The notes below the pieces were generated by a model. It searched no databases. It worked only from the letters and a program-made list of their open reading frames with translations, and was not told the DNA's origin. Below, one piece after another: positions 11,663-21,027 of a stretch of DNA of 64,000 nucleotides. The stretch is from Tolypocladium sp. Sup5 PDA-1 (Eukaryota > Ascomycota > Sordariomycetes > Hypocreales > Ophiocordycipitaceae). Within the stretch, counting starts at the first letter, position 1. Every line of letters begins with the position of its first letter. The translations under genes and the position numbers were made by a program. Location: NCBI GenBank assembly GCA_000750105.3, contig JPHH03000001.1:1364001-1428000 (forward strand), written 5' to 3'.

Positions 11663-11794
11663 ACACCGGGCATTTTCGCATCATGGCCGTCGCATCGTGT
11701 CAACTATATTCATAGACCATGATATTTATATCGTATTGGTAAGGACTATCCTGAACTCTGCTTTACTGCTCCAAACTCGCCCCTCTCGAGGCTA

Positions 11795-11998
11795 GCATGA
11801 GCTCGCCAGGGCAAACACAAGGCCGTTGAAAGCCGTGTAAACCATCGCCACCTGGAACGGCACCCGCGCCAGGCTCTGCAGAAACGTCACAAAGGCCCCG
11901 ATGGTCGAGTCGTACAGCATCTCCCCAAACGAACGGCGCTTCTTCCCGCACGAAATGCGCTCCCCAAACGAACCGCGCTCCCCAAGCGAACTGCGCTC
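11795..11998 (-). other. In-frame, stop-free extension downstream of the glutaminase TAG
   Basis: Directly after the glutaminase stop codon (TAG, 12001-11999) the same frame stays open for 68 codons to a second TAG at 11794-11792. The first part is a small repeat, SxGE(R) units rich in Arg, Gly and Ser, encoded by an 18-bp-like DNA repeat at about 11921-12000. The second part, starting MLYDSTIGAF, contains a hydrophobic stretch. Third codon positions in the second part are mostly G/C, as in real genes here. It could be a former C-terminus cut off by a new stop, a readthrough product, or chance. Confidence 0.4.
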
Positions 11999-14533
11999 CT
12001 ACTGCTTAAGCGCGAGCAGGGAAAAGACACCGCCGAGGACGGGCCGCGCGGTGAACTCGATGCCCCTGGGGTACCCGCTGTCGTTGACGTCGTAGAGGTC
12101 CGTATACGCGCGCCAGGTGGTGGTGCGGTCGATCCAGCGGGCGATCTTGCTGATGAACATCTTGCGCGTCTCGGGCTTGGCCACCGCCGCGGCGAACATC
12201 TCCCAGTCGAGCTTGGTGAGCGTGCCGCGCGTGTCCAGGATGACGCCGTAGTTCTTCTGGACAGTGAGGTAAAAGTCGCTCTGCATGTCGTAGACGGACT
12301 GCGGGATGAAGTTGAGGCCGAGCACCTTGTCGGGGTAGATGTTGTACAGCAGGCCTACAAGCCGCATTAGAAACTGAACATGGCACCTTGACTTTGTGAC
12401 TGCTGTGAAGAAAGAGAGTGACGGGAGCTTACCGTAGGTGTCGGGGCTGTCGTACTGCAGCACCGTGTGCTTGGGGTTGGCCTGCGAGTTGATGCCGTGG
12501 ATCTTCCAGAAGTCGAGGTACTCGTGCGCAATCTTGGTGTACTTTTCCTTTTGGTCCTTGTGGCCCGTCACGTCTGCGATCTTGGACATGGCCTCGAGGG
12601 CGATGATGCCCTTGATGGCGAGGTTGGTCTGGTTGCTGTTGGGTTGGGGTCGCGGTTAGCCTCATCCACTTACACCACACCACAGAGTCGCAACTTACGC
12701 AAGATGGCCAGCGAAATCGTCCGTAGACAGCTGCTGGGCGGGGATTTTGGCGTCGGCGATGAGGTACTGGGCCCACTTGTCAAGCAGGTCCCAGTTGTCC
12801 TTGAGGTACTGGTCGTTGTGCTTCCTCTGGGCGTACGCCAACATCATGATGACCATGTTTCCACACTCTTCAAGCGGCATGGGCTCGTCGTCGCCCTTGG
12901 GATACCCCGAAGCCACTGGATAGGTGCCAAGATCGTGCTTGCCTTGTCGTTAGCTTACTGCGACTTCCTAGAGTTGTCTGGAAACAACTCGGGTTGTCGG
13001 GGACTCTCACCTGGGCCCAGTTGTTGGGGTAGTGGTATCGGTCGTTCTCCAGCAGCGGGTCGAGCGTCCACTTGATGAGGTCGGGGTTGAGGTACAGCAT
13101 TATGGGGAACGCAGGGAAGATGACGTCGACCGTCTGTATGTCGCTGTTGGAGCTGATTTCCTTGAGGAAGACGAGCGGCTGCTGCGCGTTGTTGGTAAAC
13201 GCCAGGGCGCCAAACGTCTGGCGGACCGCGAGACTGGTAATGGTCAGGTACTCCTGGCCGCCGGCGTTCTTCGAGTCCTCGGCGATGCGGATGTCGAGCC
13301 GGTTGCAGTTGTGCGAAGCGTAGGCGTAGTCGTTGTAGAAGAAGACGACGAGCTCCTCCTCGTTGAACCACTCCTTCCACAGCGAGGGCACGCGCCTGGC
13401 CTGGTCCTCCTTGCCGCGGAACAGGATCGCCTCCTCCTGGGTGTAGCCGATGGTGAAGACGGTGCTCCTCCAGGAGGTCCCAACGGATCCGAGGTCGCGC
13501 GAGAGGGCGAAGACGGGCCTGGCGGTGGTTAGCAGCTGAACAGTACACTCGATCCTGGGGGCGGGCGCCTACCATCGGTCCTTGACGGCGCGGAATTGGT
13601 TGTCGATGTTGCCCGTGAGGCGGCCGTTGTTGAGGAACTGGCCGCGCACATCCGTGTCCGAGCCGATCTGGTAAGTGACGCCTCCCTGTTGCACTGGTCA
13701 GTATGACTTCCCCCACGCGCAACCCCGAGGGCCGGGGTACTCACAATACTGTCGCCCGTCGCCCAGTACCAATTTCCCCAAGAGGCAATCTGGTTCTCCT
13801 CTTTAAACGGCTGCTGGTCCCGTCTGTAGAACTTGTGGTAGCGGACCCCCTCCCTGGAGTTGCTCTCCCACTCGATGACGGCGTTGTTGTCGCCGGAAGC
13901 CCACTCTGCTCACACATCAGCATGGATCCTTCGCCGCCGCAGCGCCGCACTGGAGGGGTCGAGGTCACCTACCGCCAGAAACGTCGCAGTAGACCTGTAC
14001 ATTGTGATTGCGGCCGTCGAGGGACTTGACCGAGACGTCGAGGTACGACGACGTGACGGACTGCCGGCGGAGGTCTGTTGGGTAGACGGGGGACATGAAC
14101 ACGATGCTCATCTGGGCCTTGCCGTCGACGTTCATGACAAAGGTCGTCTTGGTCGACGTGTACTCGAGAGACACCTGCTCGACTTCGGGAGCCCCGGGGG
14201 TGTTGCCCATCCAGTTGAAGGCCTTTCCGTCGACCTTGATGAAGCCTTGCCATCCCTGGACCCCTTGTCTATGTCCCAGCACTGTTCAGCATGCCACCTA
14301 CACGCTCTCTCGCGGGGGGGAGGGCAAACTCACGTCCAGAACCGCGGCCACTGGCCCGCCAAGTATCCACTCGGCCCGCCATCCGTCCTCCCGTTCAGCC
14401 AGACATTCAGGTACGGCGAGCGCACCGCCAACGGCGCGGCGGGCGGCCTCGCGGGGCTAAACGTCGACGCGGCCTCGGCCTGCTGCCCGAGGAGCGCAAC
14501 GACCGCCAGGCCGGCGAGCTTGAGGAACTTCAT
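11999..14533 (-). CDS. gtaA: Secreted glutaminase, GtaA-like (DUF4965/DUF5127/DUF1793)
   Basis: Fungal GtaA proteins are extracellular enzymes reported to hydrolyse glutamine to glutamate and ammonia. Eight exons (14533-14334, 14268-13973, 13905-13745, 13685-13573, 13518-13011, 12937-12699, 12635-12433, 12354-11999) with introns of 54-78 nt give 691 residues, the normal length. All junctions keep frame and restore family-like text, for example WAQHDLGTYP and HLANQTNLAIKG. A signal peptide covers residues 1-21 (ending QAEA). The N-terminal DUF5127 region is followed by the alpha-barrel-like DUF4965/DUF1793 region with EECGNMVIMMLAYA and the C-terminal RTTTWRAYTDLYD. A coding-like frame continues after the stop. 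Confidence 0.93.
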
Positions 14534-14767
14534 GGTATGTGTCGCGAAGCAAGCACTGGGGACTTGTCACTTGGAGAACACCAAGAAGAGGGAGGGTAGT
14601 CTGGGAACAAGGGACCACGAAGTAGCTCACACAAGCCCGGGACGCGTCTCCGTGATATTTATATGTGCATGTGAGCGCTGGAAGCCCGGTGCGGAGTAAA
14701 GGAGGGTAGCATGGACGCAGCGCGGCGGAAGCAGCTCACAGACCGGGATACTCCAACCCGCGCGCAC

Positions 14768-14808
14768 GGGGACGGGAGGGGACGGGGGAGGGGGAGGGGG
14801 ACGGGGGA
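14768..14808 (+). repeat. G-rich, quadruplex-prone tract
   Basis: The plus strand carries at least six runs of three to five G separated by one or two bases (GGGGACGGGAGGGGACGGGG and onward). This exceeds the usual four-run requirement for an intramolecular G-quadruplex. It lies about 235-275 bp upstream of the glutaminase start codon, in its probable promoter, on the strand opposite to the coding sense. A regulatory role is inference only. Confidence 0.6.
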
Positions 14809-15080
14809 TCGAAGGCAGAGGAATCCAAGCATCAAGACGACGGCTCCGTTGGAGTCATCCGACGAGAAGGTTGGTAGGCGGGCAGGTAGGTAGTCGGCCC
14901 TACCCACGGAGGGTGCGAGCTGCCACCGCACTCTGCAGAAGGCAGCACAGAGAAAGAAGGGCCAGGCGCGCAGGAAGGCTCCAACGCGCGCGAGTCTAGG
15001 CCCCCCAGAATGGCTCGGCACAGGCATGCCCCGAGGGAGCAGCATCGCGGAGAGGAAGAGCACGCGGAGAGGAAGAGCAA

Positions 15081-15107
15081 GGGGGGGGGGGGGGGGGGGG
15101 GGGGGGG
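15081..15107 (+). repeat. Poly-G homopolymer of 27
   Basis: An uninterrupted run of 27 G. Such runs are prone to length change in vivo and to sequencing or assembly error, so the true length is uncertain. Confidence 0.9.
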
Positions 15108-17068
15108 CAGGGTGGCAGCGACGCTGTGCGCGTGTAAGTGGACGAGGTCGCGGGCATGGGGACAGGCCAGCCCGTGCGGCGCGGCCTTCGAGAAAGGCAG
15201 CAGAGACAAAAGAGCGGCGGCAGCAGCAGCAGCAGTGCAACTCACAGGGGCAGACAAAGGACGGGAATTCCAGGGCGGCCGCGTGACGGCCCCGGCGGTC
15301 GACGTCGGTGCGGGTCGGCGTCCGTGTAAGTGAGCTTCGGTCAAGGACCGTCATGCGGGCCTGCCAGCCGGGTGCGCGCATTACCAATGTACCATCCAAC
15401 CGCCACCACCCAGAAAAACTGTCGAAATACACAAAAAAACCAGAATACGTACCCCGGCTCTTTGCTATTCACTGCCGAGAACAGCGCAAGCGCTCCAATG
15501 GCCGTAGTGTTGACTGTTGATGCGTGCTGAGTCCCGTCGACCGATGTTGGGCTACAGCCTATGCAGGTGCTTTGTAGTATCCCTTATGATATACGGGTTT
15601 GTGCCTGATGCACGCGACAGAGGAGCTGCGCTGCTGCACTGCTCTCGGCATGCCTGCTAATCACACCGTCTCTGCCCGTGTGTCTCTTGTCTCATCCAGC
15701 CAGCGTGGCGGTCCAAGTTTGGCATTGAGATCTGCACAGATCTGAGCCACACAGCAGCCGGACAAGGCCACGCCGCTTTGTTCCCCCTGTGCCCCTTTGC
15801 CCATGCGTGTCTCCCAGACTGCCGGGCCCATCCTGGGCGCCTCGGCTCTGACCCCCCTCCTCCCCCCGTGCGGGCCCGGGATTGGTCACCGGGCGTGATG
15901 CGTGTCTTGTGCGCAGGTCGAACTGGGAGTCTTGGCTCTCTTGGGAGAAATGTGCCGTGCAAAGCAGGGGCGCGGGTGACACCGCCACCGGCTCTCACCA
16001 CTCTTGCATGAAAGGGCGCCTCTCGCATCGTGGTTTGTGTGTCTTGTGCGCCGTGGAAACACGAGCCGTTGTCAGACTCGCCCGCCGGGGAGGTGGCCGT
16101 CGCCAACTCGGCTTCCCGTGTGTGCCACGTTCGTATAAGCCAACTCCTCCCGTGCGCCCCCTGGCACGAGCGCCGTACTGTATAACCGTGTAAGCCGCGG
16201 CGCGCAGGAAAACCCAACTTTGTTCAAATTTTAAATCACAGCACTGAGCGCCGAGCACGCTGCGCAGCCAGAGCCCGCGCCCGCCCGCGCCCTCTGCTCC
16301 CCGACTGATCACCGCCGGCATCGCCAGCATCAGACGCCGCCGCATCATATGACGGGCCAGCCAATCGCCCGGCCCGTGCGGGGGAGGGAAAAGGAGACAC
16401 GGCGTGACGGGCCACAGCAGATCCAACGGAGCGTGCCCTCTCCACGTTCTCGAGCAAAAGGCGTCGCGTGCCCTGGGAAGGCTGCGATGTAACATCATCC
16501 CCCGCGGGGAGAGGTCCAACAGTGAGTGCTAACTGCTAACAAAACCCGCGGGTAGGTAAGTTATAATGCGTCCTGCTGCATTGGGGCCTTTTTTCTGCGG
16601 TTGGCTGGTTGCAGTCGGTTGGTATTAGGTGTTGTTCCAAGTTGTCAACTTTCGCTGGACAGCGAAGCGGCAGACTGACAGACTGACTTGCGCGCCCCTA
16701 TCGTGGGCCGGCGGCGCAGCCCGTCTACATCGGTTCATTGGACATGTAATACTGTAGTTCGTACCCCAGCCTTGCAGTTATAGTGCTTGCATATCGCCAG
16801 GATGCCCCCAAGCACTATCGCGCTGCCGTTGGCTGCAGGCGCGGCGAGAACGTGACGGGCGCGCCGCCTGATTGCCCGAGCATCTGTCCGAGAGGCCGCT
16901 CGGAAGCTGCCGTATCGGGTCTTTCTCCTCGATCCTCGAAGCCGCAACTCCACGATCCCCTCACTCTGTTCCTGTCAGGGCCACGACCGTGCGGAGTAGG
17001 TGTCGAGGGGGGGCATCGGCCAACCGCCGCCGCCGCACCAGGCGACAGCAGACCCGTGTAAGTCGCCC

Positions 17069-17200
17069 AACACAACACCACTTCAACACAACACCACTTC
17101 AACACAACACCACTTCAACACAACACCACTTCAACACAACACCACTTCAACACAACACCACTTCAACACAACTTCAACACTACTTCAACCCAACACAACG
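17069..17200 (+). repeat. 16-bp minisatellite, six perfect copies plus decayed edge
   Basis: The unit AACACAACACCACTTC is repeated six times without change from 17069 to 17164. It then breaks into shorter related pieces (AACACAACTTC, AACACTACTTC, AACCCAACAC) to about 17200. The pyrimidine-plus-A strand bias is marked: the plus strand of the array has no G. The perfect copies suggest recent expansion. Confidence 0.92.
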
Positions 17201-19239
17201 CCACGTCTCGCAAGGCCACATCGCGACACAGGCCCGTCGGGCAACGAACCCGCCAGCCTGCCCTCCCACCGCCTCATGCCGTCCTCCCTCCCACACAATT
17301 ACCTTATTCTCCAACAGAGTTGCCGAAAGGGTGTGCCCGCCGGCCAAGACGTCTCCTCGCAGCGTCGCACAGACGGCCGTCACATGGTCCTCCGCACCAC
17401 GAACTTCTAATTAATCATCCCATTACACCGCCGCCAGAACGCATCACGGCGCAGAAACAGCTTGAGCACGCCCTAGCCAAGTCGCCGTGACGTCAGGCGT
17501 CTACATCACGAGCATGGGCCTCCTCTTTGACGTGTGATGGCGCCGGCCGGTGGTGCTTTGACACCTCTCCAGACTCCAGCCCCGACATCGAATCGCGATG
17601 CCCCAGTCTCCCGTGTCTCTCAGAGTCTCGCTTCCCCACGCGCGCCCAAAAAGAAAGAAAGAATACCACCCTACGACGCCCGCGGGCCATTGGACAGGGC
17701 TGCAGAAAGTCAGAAACATACATCATTTGACCCGCAGGGGTGTCCCCTGGGGCATGGGCATGGCCCGGTAGGGTGCCAGCACACATGTCCATCTCGCAGA
17801 ACTCGCGATCACGCACCCGCGCCTGGTGGGATCGGCGGGCGTCACGCGGGGGCGAGACGTCGATCGGGACAGCGCACTGTGGTTTTGTTTTTTTTCTCGT
17901 CATCGTGAGACTGTTTAGTCGGATGCGGGATTTCGATGGAACGCTTGTTCGTGGCCGTGGACGACACTTGTTCGCGGTAATCCGACGACGGCGTGTAGTC
18001 GGTTGTTACTAGTGAGTGGTGACATGGACAGCTCTCGCAGCAAAGCCAAGATTCGCTTCCTCGGCACTCGTCCAAGCCTCGTTTGGCAAACTCTCCGGGA
18101 CTCACTGCCGGTGGCGCCAGAGTCCAGCCCCAGCCGGGAGCCACACCCACTGCCGCCCAGCCTCGGCCCCAGCCGCACACGGTTTGAACTCCAGACAATA
18201 CACAGCCGTGGCCTGTCGATATCAAAGCCCGTAGCTTCAAGCCGTATCGATACTCAGAACCTGCGGCTTGTTAATCTCTAGACTTGGTAGTCGCTGTCTC
18301 CTCCCCTGGCACATATCGGAGTGATGGACAGGGGAAATGCAACCTCATCGCCGTCACCCAACACAACTGATACGCCCAAGCCGCTGTTCAATCAGAGGCT
18401 GCATCCCAATACGAGGTCTCTCCATGTTAGCCCAGCGTAGTAAAGAGCGAATCCTACTTCGTATTCGGGGCGTGTCTCGGGCGGTTGTTAGTCAGCCGGC
18501 AGTCTCCAACGACGGTCCAGATATCAAGGGGTTGCTTCCCAGGCACGTCTCGAGTCCGTGATTCACCCTTTTGGCCATCGCAAACTCGCCTGCGGGGGTG
18601 TAGTGCTACATTGTATCAACTACCTCGTATAGTATATCGTATATCGATTCTCCCAAGCGAGCATACGGGCAACCATCCCCCGGTAGCACAGACGGACTGC
18701 CCGTGGCAGCAATCCATCAAAATAAAAACGCCCACGAGGCCAGCCAGACGATAGCGCTCCAGCATTGTCGTCGGCCCTGGCCTCGGTCCAGACACGCCGT
18801 CCCAGCGATGGCGTAGAAGCACTGTCGCCGTCGAGAAAGCAAACACACTCGTCAGACAGCGGGTATAAACGCGGATGGGGTATCTTGTAAAGACCAACGC
18901 AGAAAACATGATAGGAAACAAAACTTTTGTCGCGCGAGGCGACGACAGCCGGGTGATAGCGCAGAGGCATTGTCGCCCACGGCCGTCAGTCCACCTCACC
19001 TTCTTCCCGCATTGGCCACGATGGCCCCGATCGAAATGCGACGCCAAGCATAAGAAACAAGCGGTTCGAGGTAATAAAGATGGTGGCGAATGAGAACAAG
19101 GTCGCAGACGTTGAACCGAATTTCGGAATGGTAGGTTGAGCTACCCCCAGATGAAGAAGGATGACGCCGTCAGCCAGAGCGATTGTTGAACATGGTCAGG
19201 CAAAGAGGCTCATCAGGTAGCAGGACTTCATGGCCAGGC

Positions 19240-21027
19240 CTAAGCCCCTCTGGCCTTTGTCCCGCGGCCGAGCTTGCCAAACCCGCGCTGCTGGTTCTCG
19301 CGCCGGGCGGCTCCATCCTCAAACTCGCTCGCCGAGTCCCCCTCGTACAGCTTCGTGCTCGGCGTGTTGCCAAAGACCCTCAGCAGGACCGTCATGGCCA
19401 TGGCGCTCGCGATGCTCATGCACAGGATACCGACCATGGTCAGGTTGCTCTTCCGGAACTGATACTTGCCCTTCTTGGCGTCCTCAGGCCATCCCGTGTA
19501 CAGCGCATAGGTGGTCGTGACGCTACCAAGGTTGCCCAGCCCAGACACGAGTGCCGTCGCGGCGGCCACGCCAACTTCGCCGTGCCGACGCTGGAAGATC
19601 TCGGAGCTCCAAGCCATGCAGATCGGCACGGTCGGTCCGAGGCCGAAGCCGACCATGAGAAGGCCTCCGTAGCGCGCCCAGCCATTGTCCAGCGCAAACG
19701 TGGTCGTCAGGAGGCCGGCTATCTGTATGCAGACGGCGCCGGAAAAGAAGAATGCTCGATAGCGGTGGAAACGGTCCGAGATGGGGGTGACAAGGAGAAT
19801 CGCAATCAGGTCCATCTAAGCCTTTGTCAGCCGGGGACAGACTCGTCAACACACGAGGGCTCTTACAATCCAGATTGGCGCAAAGAGAAGGGAGACTTGT
19901 ATGTCAGTCGCCTGTGGCTGGATTGCCGCGATGATGACGGAGCCATACAGCTGGGTGCCGATACCTACCCCAACCACGCCAAAGTACATCAAGCACAGCG
20001 GCCACAAGCGCCAGTCCAGCAAAACGAGACCGAGGTCCTTCAGCGTCCAGGGGCGGGAGTGGTAGACGCGTCGGAGGTCGTGGTAGTGAACAATCGCATC
20101 CTGCCCCGTGAGCGCCTCGGGTGTCGCCGGCATCCACTTCAACCACCGAGGATGCTTCCTCTCCTGCCCAGGGGCCAGGGGCCGGTCGGGGAGCCACCAC
20201 AGGAGGATGAAGCTCAACACGATGGCGACGAGACCGTAAATCAAAAACATCCAACGGAACCCGACAAGCCCCCCTGCGCCGTCCATAAGCTGGAAGCCCG
20301 CCGAGACGAGACCAACCACGGCCGCAGACACCTGGGCCGCGGTAAAGTACATGCCGATGCGCTTGCCAGTCCGCGACGGCGGGTAGAAGAGCGTCAGGTA
20401 AAAGGCCATGCCCGGCCACATGCCCGCAATGACCAGGCCCAGCAGGAAGCGCAGAAACTTGACGCTCCACGCGTCATGGACAGCGGCGAAGCAGGCGCCG
20501 ACGAGGCCAGTGGCAAAGACGATCCTGGCCATCCAGACCCGGGGGCTCAGCTTGCTCATGATGAGGTTGGAAGGGAAGTCGAAGATGACGTAGGAGACGT
20601 AGAAGAGCGCGAGGGCCGTGGAGACGTCCTTGGGCGTAAGGCCAAGCATGGTCATCAGATCGTGGCCCACGTTCTTATTCATGGTCTGGGCGATGCCGAT
20701 GTTGGAGCGGATGGCCGAGCAGAGAAAGTAAAGGACCCAGAATGCTGTTGCTGCATTAGTGGGGTGTCTATGAATCATCTGACTGCGTATTCACCTGGAA
20801 TGATTCTCATGTCAAGTTTCCTAGAGGCACTGTGTCAGTGGATGTGTCTGCCTTGGTGACTTGGAGAGATCCTACCTGTAGATTCGCTCGACCGTCTCGG
20901 TGTCGTAGTCTTCTCTAGGAGCAGCCCCCTCCCCTCGACTAAGCGGCCGCTGTGAATCATCGCTTGCTTCATCGTTGACGACGTCAGCCTGCTTCCCGCC
21001 AACAATGGGCTCTGCTTGCTGATCCAT
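19240..21027 (-). CDS. MFS permease, allantoate/Dal5 (anion:cation symporter) family
   Basis: A twelve-span plasma-membrane transporter of the family that includes Dal5 (allantoate) and Tna1 (nicotinic acid), importing small organic anions with protons. Four exons (21027-20876, 20820-20795, 20744-19867, 19815-19240) give 543 residues. Exon 2 is a 26-nt micro-exon whose inclusion produces RKLDMRIIPAFWVLYFLCS, the conserved start of the first membrane span. Other marks are NKNVGHDLMTMLGLT, the loop PSNLIMSKLSPRVWMAR and a long cytosolic central loop with WLPDRPLAPGQ. Both termini are hydrophilic. The exact substrate cannot be read from sequence, and neighbours give no help. Confidence 0.93.

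Larger units (their letters stand above)
14534..19239. other. Gene-poor 4.7-kb stretch with simple repeats
   Basis: No supportable protein gene. Open frames are low-complexity (proline, arginine or glycine runs) and lie on top of repeats. It holds a G-rich tract at 14768-14808, a 27-base G run at 15081-15107, short CAG/GCA repeats near 15219-15237 and a 16-bp minisatellite at 17069-17164. The left part is the promoter side of the glutaminase gene. The right end lies downstream of the MFS permease. Confidence 0.6.

Noticed and set aside
14659..15432. 257-codon minus-strand frame upstream of the glutaminase
   Set aside because: It is driven by poly-G/C tracts giving runs of Pro and Cys, starts and ends within simple repeats, and has no domain.
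16872..17414. 180-codon plus-strand frame
   Set aside because: Much of it is translation of the 16-bp minisatellite (His/Asn/Thr repeats); no sign of selection or splicing.
19183..20859. 558-codon plus-strand open frame
   Set aside because: It is the antisense shadow of the MFS permease; the minus-strand product has clear transporter motifs and introns.
5369..21027. Secondary-metabolite cluster around the flavin oxidase and MFS permease
   Set aside because: No polyketide synthase, NRPS, terpene cyclase, P450 or pathway regulator lies between them; spacing is wide and the permease belongs to a nutrient-uptake family.
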